A stretch of DNA of 64,000 nucleotides from Solen grandis (Eukaryota; Mollusca; Bivalvia; Adapedonta; Solenidae), in assembly GCA_021229015.1 (NCBI GenBank), contig CM037788.1, forward strand, positions 55,069,145 through 55,133,144. The letters are read 5' to 3'. This document shows positions 25,574-35,400 of this stretch, one piece after another. The position numbers and the translations under genes are program-made. Each line of letters begins with the position of its first letter. Within the stretch, counting starts at the first letter, position 1. The notes below the pieces were generated by a model. That model was given only the letters and a program-made list of their open reading frames with translations. It was not told the origin of the DNA and did no database searches.

Positions 25574-25612
25574 AGTGTTTGTTTGTTGGGCATAACGTCC
25601 CACCGAAATGTA
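25574..25612 (-). mobile_element. SINE family A, tail fragment
   Basis: GTTTGTTTGTTGGGCATAAC then GTCCCACCGA matches the 3' end of family A. The rest is absent. Confidence 0.5.
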
Positions 25613-25849
25613 CTCACATAAGGTATTTACCTACCAAGTGATAAATGTGTATCTTCTATTCTTACAGGAAAATATTTGCGGAAACGACTTTCTGCACGCT
25701 AAACGACATGCCCTATTCTAATAACCAGGGTTTTCGTTGAAAACCTGGTTAAACAGACTTAACAGAGTTCTTGAGTTCTAATTTACTCCTAATTAAGAGT
25801 CTTGGATAAATCCATGAGTTTATTGTATGCATTAATAAAGATTGAATCA

Positions 25850-25889
25850 GTTTTAAATCAGCTCGTTTACAGACGATCAATAGAAATTA

Positions 25890-25941
<52 letters not shown>

Positions 25942-26345
25942 TTCTACTCTTCTTCGTTAATGTTGGAAAAGTCCTTGTTTCCAGAAAAAATAAATTTGGT
26001 AAGTGTAGGTCAATTTGCACGGGAAAACGCTATTATCGAAATATGGTACTAGTATCCCCGACGTACTGGTACTTGCAGTACCACGTGGTATGTAGGGTGT
26101 GTTCACCAGTTCAAGGTAGCGATTTCTTAAGTCCAGCCTATGAAGTTAGCGCATGCGCGAAGAGTGAATGTTATCAGCCAAGAGACGGTTAAGGAAAATA
26201 GAAAATCTAGATATAGGTTTTATAATTCTAAATATAGTTTCAATACCGTCTGTGACGGATTTGCCTGTGATGGGGAGACCATCCCTTTTTTTTTTCTTTT
26301 ACAATCACGGATGGTTGTTGGATCGTTTGTAGATAGGTAATAATG
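25850..26345 (-). mobile_element. repeat family E copy 3, rearranged, with (AAT)n
   Basis: On the minus strand, ACCTATCTACAAACGATCC, GTGATTGTAAAAGAAAAA, GGTCTCCCCATCACAGGC and GTTTTCCCGTGCAAATTGACC follow the order of family E. A plus-oriented family start (AAATCAGCTCGTTTACAGAC) lies at the left, followed by about 17 AAT units (25888-25940), so the copy is rearranged or composite. Confidence 0.5.
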
Positions 26346-26741
26346 GACGTAATACACGCATATAGTTAAAATTCAAATTCTTTTTCAAAGACCATGTGTG
26401 AACGACATGATTTAAACTAACATGTTAGTGCAGTGTTTGATGTTTTTGTCCTTAAAAACTGTGACCTATATATTCGATATGAGCATGTTAAACATTTATT
26501 TCATTGCCTAAATCCAAATCTAAGATCAGCAGGATTTGATGAAATAGGACGAAATTATGCCACCTGTTTAAACTTAATATTAGTATAAAAGTAAATTGAA
26601 CAAGAGCTGTGGAAAAAAAACTCAAAACTATTCCTTTGGGGTTGTTTCAAGGAAAGATATGCTTCCAGTTCGTGTCCTATTTTATTCTAAACAAAAAGCT
26701 TGTAATTTAATATTCGTATTAATGTGCTTTTATCAAAAGAA

Positions 26742-26890
26742 TTCCGAACACCCGGCTCCGAGTTAGTACGACCTGGGGCTCAAATGTGAGTACCATAATC
26801 AAATCCCTGTTGAAATTAATGGGCATGGTTTGAGTCTGCATGTGAAAATACAACCTAAATACCATATTTTATTTCCGAGAACACAGGGCC
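26742..26890. mobile_element. family F element, copy 2
   Basis: Contains CCCTGTTGAAATTAATGGGC and ATGGTTTGAGTCTGCATGTG and ends in CCGAGAACACAGGGCC, as in the complete copy at 34201-34346. The left arm is eroded. Confidence 0.55.
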
Positions 26891-26949
26891 TGGGTATTTA
26901 TTGTTTGTACTCAGTATTTGTTGACTTTGTGGGAAAAATCAATCAGTCG

Positions 26950-27410
26950 AAATTTATTTGTTTGCTTGGTTAAACGGCGCAGTTGCGTTCGGGCAGTCTT
27001 GGGTTCGTATACCAGCAGGGGCAGTTTCCTCCGATTACCACGTCAAACCCAACGACATATAATATTGGTACCAGACGCACCATTGCCTAGCACTCGGCAA
27101 AATGGGGTTACTATGGGATCTCGGTGTACTCAGTACTGGTTCTATCCAGGAACGTGTCTCCCGTGTATCGGTGCTATACAACGGGCACGAAAAAGAACAA
27201 AGGGATCTAATCGTAATAAGAGCAAGGGTATCGCACCTGGACTCCCTTATATCCAATCACTGTCTCTTCCGATTATTTCTCTTCAGCAAAAAAAAGAAAA
27301 AGAAAAGAACAGGATCCCAGGATCCCACTTGTGGATTATCCTTGACCACAAAGTCTAAAAGAATATGGCCATAATAATCAGAAATGATTGCTAGCCATTA
27401 CAAAAGAAAA
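26950..27410 (+). mobile_element. tRNA-derived SINE family H
   Basis: Plus-strand head with GGCGCAGTTGCG and GTCTTGGGTTCGTATACC (B-box-like), then a body ending ATGGCCATAATAATCAGAAA and TGATTGCTAGCCATTACAA with a GAAAAAGAAGA tail. The same 3' end recurs at 30603-30665. The open frames of 146, 90 and 73 codons across it are accidental. Confidence 0.55.
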
Positions 27411-27435
27411 AGAAGATCGTCCTAACGTATTTTAA

Positions 27436-27860
27436 TCATTTGGGGGCTTTGTTTACATGAGAGAGATACGCCATATGTATAGTACTGCCTCACTGCGGTA
27501 TCACGCCTTGGGCAAGTATTGCATTTTACAACACACAGTCACAATATCCCGACATTGGGCCAACCAGATCTGGAACTACTCTAACACGATGTTGGTTGGT
27601 TGGTTTATTAGGATTAACGTCCCACCGATAGTATTTCAGTCAGTTGCAGACTATGTTTACTTCAGATGTATTGCATGACATCACACTTAATCACATTAGT
27701 CTACCGGTCCTGGACTTATCCTATACGAGTATGTGCTAAGCTAGCAAAACTACCGGGTATTTTTCGCGACTTTGGTGTGTTGCCACCGGGTATCGAACCC
27801 ATTACCCGTTTTGTCCGAGGCAAACGCTTTTACCCTTCCAGCACCGGTGAATTAACTTCG
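27436..27860 (-). mobile_element. SINE family A, copies 6 and 7 in tandem
   Basis: The first copy (about 27436-27580) has CACTGCGGTATCACGCC and CGACATTGGGCCAACCAG and lacks its head. The second (about 27592-27860) has the tail TTGGTTGGTTTATTAGG, CCCACCGATAGTATTTCAGT and B-box remnant GGGTATCGAACCCATTACC. Both are in minus RNA sense. Confidence 0.65.
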
Positions 27861-28293
27861 AATTCCACTCAGAATAATGAAACTCAGCCCTTATATGCTT
27901 TCCAGGATTCCTTATTTTTCCCCATTTATTTTTTTAATTATTCCTATTTCTTTCTATTTTTCGAGGCCTCTGGTGCTCCGAATTCTTATCAACATAGGGG
28001 TATGCGGATAAGGGCTTGAAAATGATTAATAAGCTTTTAGAGTTAGACTACATGTTGTTTATGCAACAATGTATGCAATGTATATTCTAGTCTTGTATCA
28101 CTGGTGCACAGTCCTTACTCCTAAACTTATGGCTGGAAAGATTAACATTTGTCTCAGGGATACCAAAAAACGTGATCGTGTTAGCAAGTAATTACCCAAT
28201 TGTCTTGGAGTATGGTAATTAAGAAAAATAAAAGGTGCAAAGGTAACATAATTCATTCAAATAGTTCCTATTTTTTATCTGTGATTTCCTACT

Positions 28294-28426
28294 CCCCCCC
28301 CCCCCCCCCCCCCCCCCTTATTTTTGTGATTTTCATTCCTCGTTTTCTCCCTTTTTTGTTGAGCACTGCTGTAGGGTTTGTCACAATGAATAATCAAATG
28401 AATTTCATCAGCTCTCCCAATATCAA

Positions 28427-28465
<39 letters not shown>

Positions 28466-28466
28466 A
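28294..28466. repeat. poly(C) tract and (AAAT)n microsatellite
   Basis: About 24 C at 28294-28317, then about ten AAAT units at 28424-28466. Confidence 0.9.
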
Positions 28467-28559
28467 AATAGCTGAAAATAGTGGGTTTCAACATTGACCG
28501 GAAAACCCCGACGAAGATGAAATCAGGGTCAAAAAGGCGAGTTAAAATTATATTCAAAG

Positions 28560-29130
28560 AGTTGTCCGCAAGACAGCACGCTCGAACTGCTCATTGGTAA
28601 ACCAAATGAAATCAATTTCAATTCTTGCCATTCACATAACCTGTATATAATTATAGTCAAAAAGTTTATACTTTTATGGTCTGAAATCAATCCCAAGTCT
28701 AGTTACTGAGACATAAGCATAATATTTAAGTGCATGCAAAACTTTAAGCAAAATATCTAAGCATAATTTGTATTAAATTTAATTAAGAGATATGATATCC
28801 TCCATGGTTTTCTGATGTCCCTGAACACACTCATAAACTGTCAAGTCAATACCATAAATGATTTCTGAGGTATAACCTAAACATTAGCTTGCATGCAAAA
28901 CTTTAGCCAAATTTTCTATTACATGCAAAACATAAATAAATTTTCTATGTTAAAAAGGGGGCCGTGATTCGTTTTATATTTAGTCAAATGTTATCTACTT
29001 AGTTATCTGATTCCCCTTAACGTATTCGTAAGCTTCCAAGTCAATACCAAGAATGGTTATTGAGATATAAGCTTAATAGTGCCTTGCATGCAAACTTTAA
29101 CCAATCTATAAATAGAAACAGTGACGTCAC
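28560..29130. repeat. tandem repeat of about 165-195-base units (TGCATGCAAAACTTTA)
   Basis: Three diverged units share CAAGTCAATACCA, a TGAGATATAAGCTTAA-like box, TTGCATGCAAAACTTTA and a CCT/CTGATTCCCTTAAC-like box. It is probably the core of a larger element that begins AGAGTTGTCCGCAAGACAGC at 28558. Confidence 0.65.
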
Positions 29131-29524
29131 TACCATGTACTAGGGTTAGGGTTAGACCGGTGTTGTCACATTGAAAGGCTGCAACGCCAATGCCGAATTT
29201 CTTTGAATAGTCCAGTTAAAAGTAAATAACCAAACGACCAACTACATACCAACTTGTATGATGCATGTATATTCAAAAGTTTCATGGGAAAACAAACCAA
29301 TGTCAGAGAGCATTCCTGTTAACGATTTACAATAGGAAGCCAGATAAGGATTAGTTGTATTTCTAATTTTCATCACGTGCGCTACGTATTTGTGTGTTCG
29401 CATTAAAATAATGATAGGCTGTTCATACGCTTAAAGTGTCTTTTGTTATAAACGAGCTTTAAAGGATTTGATTAATGTAGTAGTAGTTTAGTACAAGACA
29501 AAGACGGTTTTATCAGAGGGAAAA

Positions 29525-29612
29525 TATGTTGTTGTTGTTGTTGTTGTTTTGTTGTTGTTGTTGTTTTTTGTTTTTTGTTGTTTTTTTTGTGGAGGGGGGG
29601 GGGGGGGGGGGG
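29525..29612. repeat. (TTG)n and poly(G) tract
   Basis: TTG repeats from 29527, a T-rich stretch, then about 18 G ending near 29612. Open frames here are low-complexity artefacts. Confidence 0.9.
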
Positions 29613-29710
29613 TCAACAGGATTGTCGGTCCTATATAATATACAATTTTCGTTCTAAAAAGAACGACATCCAGTATTACATGAAGCACGTTAAATATGCC
29701 GGTGTAACGT

Positions 29711-29995
29711 TGCTTGTTTGCTTGCATTAAGCTATTTATTCACCTGGGAATGTGTTACTAGATGCAGTGCTGCCTCACAAGTCGCAAGATACCACATCCA
29801 GTCACACAATTCCGATACAGTGCAAGGCGGTCAATGAACTACATCTTCATACATGCTGAGCGACAAGAAAATGAGCTATAATACCAGATTCTTTTTTTCT
29901 TTCTTTTTTTTTTTCTTCTTTTTTTTTTTGTATATCGCAACCAGAGATCGAACCCACTGCTTCCCAGTTATGGTGTGGACGATGTAACCAACTTG
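29711..29995 (-). mobile_element. SINE family A, copy 8
   Basis: CAGTGCTGCCTCACAAGTCGC, AGATACCACATCCAGTCACA, CATGCTGAGCGACAAG and AACCAGAGATCGAACCCACT follow family A order. A T-rich expansion (29891-29929) interrupts the body. Confidence 0.6.
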
Positions 29996-30141
29996 TCATC
30001 GAGACTCTTCAATTCATAAATGTGATCTGTATACTATATATAAACTTAATCTATCTAGATGATATTTGTGAAGTAATGCCATTAGTCACAATCTTAGAAA
30101 GAACAAAAGAAAGAAAAGCTTTCGACTTCAGTGTCTCTTAC

Positions 30142-30478
30142 CTTGTCAATGTCTCCAGGGATGACGTGTAGATTACCCCACCCACATCAATATGGACAGG
30201 GGCTGTGTATCGTGTGGGGGTGGCAGGACATGGCACGCCCGAGATCTTGGCCTGATAGCTGCCGTTCTGTTTAGGGACAGGCGATGGCGTGGACGAGTTN
30301 NNNNNNNNNNNNNNNNNNNNNNNNNNNNNNNNNNNNNNNNNNNNNNNNNNNNNNNNNNNNNNNNNNNNNNNNNNNNNNNNNNNNNNNNNNNNNNNNNNNG
30401 CCGGGGGAGGACATCCGGCGACCGCCCTCTGGCACAGTGACCTTAAGCTCCAGTTTTGGTGTAGGTGATGGACAGTGT
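30142..30478 (-). CDS. KCTD15: KCTD1/KCTD15-like protein, upstream coding exon, interrupted by assembly gap
   Basis: Minus-strand exon between an acceptor (TTGTGTTGCAG, AG at 30480-30479) and a donor GTAAGA (GT at 30141-30140). The last two bases (AG) plus the first base of the next exon make an Arg codon, so the junction keeps frame exactly into FPDSRLAR. Before the gap it reads 26 codons beginning [13 protein letters not shown] and ending MSSPG. After the gap come 52 codons: [10 protein letters not shown], then [13 protein letters not shown], then the BTB start [20 protein letters not shown]. The [16 protein letters not shown] stretch is characteristic of KCTD1/15. The Ser/Pro-rich N-terminal arm is also typical. 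The 100 N at 30300-30399 hide an unknown amount. Both flanks end on codon boundaries, but 100 is not a multiple of 3, so the true gap size differs or hides something else. The initiator exon lies further upstream (higher coordinates). Confidence 0.9.
30300..30399. other. assembly gap (100 N)
   Basis: Exactly 100 undetermined bases inside the KCTD1/15-like exon. A round 100 is the usual placeholder for a gap of unknown size. Reading frames on the two sides cannot be joined through 100 bases without a shift, so open frames that run across the N are artefacts. Confidence 0.98.
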
Positions 30479-30514
30479 CTGCAACACAACGGGGAGAGAT
30501 GTTGTTAGAAAAAA

Positions 30515-30692
30515 ATATGATATTATGACGTTACGATACGAAAACACGAGATATCCATGTACAATGCGACATCACGACTGTACGATACGCAATGTCTAAC
30601 AAAATGGCCATAATAATCAGAAAATGATTGCTAGCCATTACAATAGGAGAAGAAGAAGAAGAAATCATGACATTACGACATTATAATACGAC
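30515..30692. repeat. ACGATACG/ACATCACGA minisatellite with SINE H 3' end
   Basis: TGACGTTACGATACGAAAAC, GCGACATCACGACTGTACGA and later ATGACATTACGACATTATAA resemble the unit at 24235-24515. Between them (30603-30665) is the 3' end of SINE H followed by (GAA)n. A family B SINE then splits the array; it resumes at 30951 with TATAATACGAGATCC. Confidence 0.55.
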
Positions 30693-30950
30693 TTGACTTG
30701 ACTATTTTATTTTACCGTCGCTTCGACAGTATTTCAGTCATATAGCGACGTCCAGCTAATTACTGGTGGAGGAAGACCCCGAATGCACGAAGGCATCCGG
30801 GTAGATCCACCGACCTACCGCATGCCAGCTGGAAGGCTTCCTCACATAAAAATCCAAATGACCCTGCCGGGTTTCGAACCCACGCGGTGAGAGGCTGAGT
30901 GAGTTCTTAAGTCAGCGACTTTACCCTCTCGGCCACGAAGGCCCCACATA
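30691..30950 (-). mobile_element. SINE family B, copy 2, with target-site duplication
   Basis: Full copy in minus RNA sense: head GGCCTTCGTGGCCGAGAGGG, B box GGGTTCGAAACCC, tail (TCAAG)n. The 10-base duplication TATAATACGA flanks it at 30682-30691 and 30951-30960, direct evidence of retrotransposition into the surrounding minisatellite. Confidence 0.85.
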
Positions 30951-31845
30951 TATAATACGAGATCCTGACAGTTCGGTGAGAGATACTGTATCGCACAGTC
31001 GCAGTGTCGACCTATTCGATATTTCAAAGAGGTCTAAACTGAATTCCGTAGATAATTGCACCTGGGTCGAATTCTACTTAAATTCTTAACGCTAAGTAAA
31101 ACTTAAATAAATAAGGGCGAATTTCATCAAAAAATTTATCAAATGTTTTATTTCTTATCAATTATTGTTAGTTATTAAGGTAATAATTCATTTTAACTAA
31201 GGAGTGTACTTGAATATTTCATAAAATAGTTATGGTGGAATGAGTATCTACCTAGTTTAAAGAATTTAAGTATTGTATAGCGCTAGGTATTGTGGTGGAA
31301 TTCGATCCTGACGATTTGACCAAAAATGTAGATTTACTGCTATATAAATTTAAGACATTGCAGATTCTTTTAATAGAGTAACATTATTCATTAGCGACAG
31401 CTGGAACCCGGCACGAAACCATTTACGTTTATTATTCGCTGTTTACACTTCAAAATTTATGAATTGCATATCAACTTATCTTCGTATCAAACGAATTGAA
31501 GTCTTACTAATACATAAATTGGTTAATTATGTGCTTAAGTATAGTGTCGAAATACTTTGCTATCATCAGGGACTCTATATACAGCTGTCGTATAGAGTCA
31601 CTGGTTATCATGGATTCAAAAGCATTGAATTCTTAAGTTCGCTGTAACTGCGAAATTTATAAGAGTTGGATTAAATATAAATCTCAGTACCATTTATGGT
31701 GAGCTAGGCCAGTGTTTTTGGTAAAGCCGCGTATACCTTAATATTTTCCCCTGCTGGGAAACAATATAAGTTATTATAATTCGTGTAATGGGTCGAATTA
31801 GATTTTTATAAATAAAGAAAATATCGAATAAAATACGTGTGATGT

Positions 31846-32100
31846 TTGTTTATTTGTTTGTTGGATTTAACGTCCCATCAATAGTATTTCAATCATTTGG
31901 AGACTATGTCTACTTGAGACAGATATAGTGCTGCCACACTGCAGTATCACGCCGTAGACGTGTGGCATGATATCACTACACCCAGTCATATCATCCTGTT
32001 ACCAGGACAACCAGTCCTGGAACTATATATCATGTCTGTATAATTGCTGAGCGACAAGTACAAATGTACCAGTACCAATTTTAACTGACGCATTGATACA
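31846..32100 (-). mobile_element. SINE family A, copy 9 (head lost)
   Basis: Tail TGTTTATTTGTTTGTTGGAT, CCCATCAATAGTATTTCAATC, CACTGCAGTATCACGCCGTA, GACAACCAGTCCTGGAAC and TTGCTGAGCGACAAG. The tRNA-like head is missing (5' truncated). Confidence 0.7.
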
Positions 32101-32204
32101 TGTAATTTCCATATTCAGTCAATCAAGCGTAAGGATTTTGATATGCATAGTAATATAATCTTGAGCGACATCTTTAAAAAAAATCAAGTCGCGTAAGTCT
32201 TCAT

Positions 32205-32665
32205 GATAAACAAACAAAAGAATAATAATAACTACATTCGGAAAATAATTTTGATTGAATTAAAATGAATATATAATTTCGTCCATCATCTCTTGGTCTT
32301 ATCAAAGAATATGGTAGACAGTATAGAATATTGCAGATATTATTGAATGCATTGACTTTAAACTGAACCTATTTGAAAATGAGTGTCAATTCTTGCAAAG
32401 TACAGTATGTCCAATTCTTAGTGAGTTTAGGATTTTATTATTATTATTATTATTACACGCGTATTATTATTGTTATTGCCATTGACCGGCAGAAAGAAAA
32501 TTATCAATTTTATGTTGAATAATTTCATAAAATTGAATTGTTATCACCTAAGTATATATATAAACAAAAAATAATAATAATAACTACATTCGGAAAATCA
32601 TTTTGATTGAATTAAAAAAAAATATAGACACCATAATTTTAAGGTATTTCATCCATCATTAAAAT
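32205..32665. repeat. direct repeat of about 80-90 bases
   Basis: AATAATAATAACTACATTCG followed by GAAAATAATTTTGATTGAATT and TTTCGTCCATCATC occurs at about 32220-32290 and again at about 32570-32660. The copies are separated by about 350 bases containing an (ATT)n run. Confidence 0.6.
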
Positions 32666-33166
32666 TATGGCCCTTCAAATGCTTAAAAAAAACTTTGGAG
32701 TACAGATGCAAGTATCCATTGACACGGAGTTATATAGTTTTTTTGTTGTTTTTTTTTGTTGTTGTTGTTGTTTTTTGGTGTTTTTTTTTTTTTTGCTCAG
32801 AGACTATAAAAATTTGTTCTTACTTTAAAATTCTCATGGTCACTCGGTGGACCATGATCACAATTTAATGATGGATTGATTACCTTAAATTAAGAGCATA
32901 AGCAACATGAGGATTTTACGTTTAAAATTGCATGTTGCCTCATCTGTAGCACCTACACGCATGCTGTGCCTCCTAACTATACATAGCATGTACACAAATA
33001 TGTTAGGTTGAAGGACCATTGCTTGGCGCTAAGCATTATTGGCAAAAAGAAAACAAAATCAAACGGGGCTCTCTCATTACCACGGGAACGAGGCAAAAGC
33101 TCTTAAGCAATCTGAGGTAATCACGTCAGTCTATGTTTAATAATGCAAATACTGAGTTTTATTTGT

Positions 33167-33396
33167 TTTGTTTGTTTGTTGGGTTTAACGTCCCACCAAC
33201 AGTATCTCAGTCATTTGGAGACAATGTCTACTTGAGAAAGATGTAATGCTGACAAACTGCAATATCACGCGGTTATCATGTGGCATGATATAACTACCGA
33301 TCACATTTCAAACCTACAATTTGTATTATATTATTGTTTAGAGAACCATATGGAAGAATGGCATTGCCAAATATTTTATCCTCTAAAAATAAATTA

Positions 33397-33442
<46 letters not shown>

Positions 33443-33590
33443 AATAATAAAGATATTAAATGATCCTGCCACCGGGCCAGCTAGTCCTGGAAGTATCCTT
33501 AAATGCTGAGCGACAAGCAAGGGAGCTATGGCCAGCACCATTTTGTAAAACTTTGGTATGTCGCAGCCGGGGATCGGACACACGACGGAC
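33167..33590 (-). mobile_element. SINE family A, copy 10, interrupted by an insertion with (ATT)n
   Basis: Tail and core (CCCACCAACAGTATCTCAGTC) up to GATCACATT (33307), then about 155 bases of foreign sequence including about 14 ATT units (33398-33440). Family A resumes at ATCCTGCCACCGGGCCAG (33463) through the B-box remnant GCCGGGGATCGGACAC. The usual uninterrupted order is CACATTATCCTGACACCGGG. Confidence 0.7.
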
Positions 33591-34200
33591 TCAGTATAGG
33601 TGTAATAATACAAAAACCAAGCTTTATATTCTTGTTTAAGTTAATATCAGTCATATAACTTTATTCTTTTTTGGTCTATGTCTCTGTTTTATTCACCTTA
33701 CGTTAGATAATTATCGGAATTTATACGGTTTGTCCGAGGTTATCGATCACTAAATTTACCAGAACCTGGGGTCGTCCCTCACAATCATATAGGGGCTTCT
33801 CAGAGAAAAACAAACAAACAAACAAAGCTTTGTTCGAATGGACGCCATGCTTAGACCTTGGGGGTCATTGCCATTTGAAGGTCAGGGTCACCTGGCGGGT
33901 AGAGCTCATCAAGGTACATGCACATGTGAAGTTTGAAGGTTGTAGGTGGAAGGACTTCCCTGTTATGGTCAAGGTTAAAACTTTGTGACAGACAAACAAA
34001 CAGACAGACCAAAAACACAGTGCCCCGATCTATCGATCCGGGGGCATTGGGGGAAAAAAAAGAAGAAATCCTTTTCCTATAAACCATCGTCGGACACCAA
34101 CTGTCAATTCGTTCCGTTACTCTCCATTCATCGGTGATATAAGGAGAGTAACGTTATCAGCAGCCATGGGTTATTCGATAATGACAAAAATAGGAGTCTA

Positions 34201-34346
34201 GGCCCCGTGTTCTGAAAATAATGGTGCTTGAGAATGGTTTTCATACTCGGACTCAAACTACGCCCATTAGTTTCAATAGGGATTAGCTTATGATACTCAA
34301 GTTTGAGTCTGAGATCGTACTTAAGTATTTTCGAGGACACGGGGCC
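34201..34346. mobile_element. family F MITE, complete copy
   Basis: 146-base element with terminal inverted repeats GGCCCCGTGTTCTGAAAAT and (other strand) GGCCCCGTGTCCTCGAAAAT. It is largely self-complementary: GTTTTCATACTCGGACTCAA pairs with TTGAGTCTGAGATCGTAC-like sequence around CCCATTAGTTTCAATAGGG. I saw no clear target duplication. Partial copies lie at 4571, 26742, 36517 and 51748. Confidence 0.75.
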
Positions 34347-34807
34347 TGATCTCCACGTTATGAGTTAATGAGAAACCTGATTGTCTATGTAGTGAATTTT
34401 AATGAGGAGAATTATCTCAAATTTGGAAAAGAAGAGTATCACTTTGCAGAAATAGGGAAACATGCCCTAAACTCTCTCAGAAACACCACCCTGGTTCATA
34501 TGTTTGTAATGTTTGGATCAATGTCAAAATACCCCATGCCTATTATGCCCGGACATGACAGGTAGAAAATACCCTTAATATATTTTATTTTGAAAATCTG
34601 CATAAAAATATTAGTGCCTGGTATTAGTTAAATGTCACATTTAGTGAATGCTAAAAGCAAGTTAAGGCAACTGACTACTATAAAAATACGAAAATTCGAT
34701 TAAACGTTCGGTTTGTAGCAATGTTCGGGACACCGAGAGTTTTCTCTTTCTTTCTCTTTTGCTTATCATTTTATCATTTCTCCTCACCTGGAGTAGAATG
34801 AAACCCG

Positions 34808-34990
34808 TATTTCCCGCACAGAGACCGGAAATACACCACGAATTATCCGTTCAAGGCCGGATATAAACCACGTAATTCTCGCACAGAGACCGGAAATACA
34901 CCACGAATTATCCGTTCAAGGACCGGATATAAACCAGTAATTCTCGCACAGGGAGCGGAAATACACCACGAATTATCCGCTCATGGACTA
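34808..34990. repeat. tandem repeat, 65-base unit, about 2.8 copies
   Basis: CGCACAGAGACCGGAAATAC recurs at 34815, 34880 and 34945, followed each time by CACCACGAATTATCCG and, in the first two, CCGGATATAAACCA. Divergence is low, so the array is recent. Confidence 0.85.
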
Positions 34991-35112
34991 AATACCTCAA
35001 AACATGCATAAAAACCTCGTATATCACAATTTATCTTAAAAATAATGAAGAGTTAATACTATCTTATAACTATGCGAGAACTATCACAAAAAATTCGATA
35101 TATGGTTATAAT

Positions 35113-35147
35113 GGTGTGTGTGTGTTGTGTGTGTGTGTGGGGGGGGG
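35113..35147. repeat. (GT)n and poly(G) microsatellite
   Basis: GT repeats with one interruption, then about nine G. It abuts the 5' side of the LINE fragment. Confidence 0.85.
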
Positions 35148-35169
35148 TCAAATTGTTAACCAAATCAAG

Positions 35170-35400
35170 TGAGTTCTGTGCAACAGAGGACAGGTTGAAG
35201 ATGAGGTACACTTTCTTTTAGAGTGTTCACTCTATGACGTTATACGAACCAGCGTGATCGGGGCCATTATTAATCGTGAACCCTTTATATCTATGACATT
35301 GCACGAGATACTCAAGTATCTGCTGACAAACTACCCCAGAAAATGTGCTAAGTTTGTAACATCAGCCTATTTAATAAGGCGTTCTGAATTGTACACATAA
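35170..35400 (+). pseudogene. non-LTR retrotransposon ORF2 C-terminus (5'-truncated LINE)
   Basis: Without an ATG, the frame reads VLCNRGQVEDEVHFLLEC, then SLYDVIRTSVIGAI, then MTLHEILKYLL, and ends FVTSAYLIRRSELYT before TAA (35398-35400). The C-N-x-G-Q-x-E-D-E-x-H-F-L-x-x-C pattern is the cysteine motif just after the reverse transcriptase in many invertebrate LINE ORF2 proteins. A TGA precedes it in frame and the reverse transcriptase core is absent, so this is a dead 5'-truncated copy. Subfamily was not determined. Confidence 0.8.

Larger units (their letters stand above)
17182..30141 (-). other. large intron of the KCTD1/15-like gene
   Basis: Intron of about 12.96 kb bounded by GT (30141-30140) and AG (17183-17182), phase 2, splitting the BTB domain between LETLT and FPDSR. 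It is mostly repeat sequence: SINE copies near 20.0, 21.0, 23.6, 27.0, 27.4, 27.6 and 29.7 kb, a piggyBac-like MITE at 20.26 kb, and several microsatellites. About 17.45-19.4 kb and 21.7-23.2 kb contain no repeat that I recognise. Confidence 0.85.

Noticed and set aside
26918..27358. 146-codon open frame as a protein gene
   Set aside because: It coincides with a tRNA-derived SINE whose 3' end recurs at 30603. Three frames are open at once, a sign of chance.
29146..29160. TAGGGTTAGGGTTAG, telomere-like repeat
   Set aside because: Only about two and a half units, at the edge of a dispersed tandem repeat. Too short to be telomeric or a clear chromosome-fusion relic.
30192..30508. Open frames crossing the N gap
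   Set aside because: They depend on the arbitrary 100 N and oppose or shift the supported KCTD frame.
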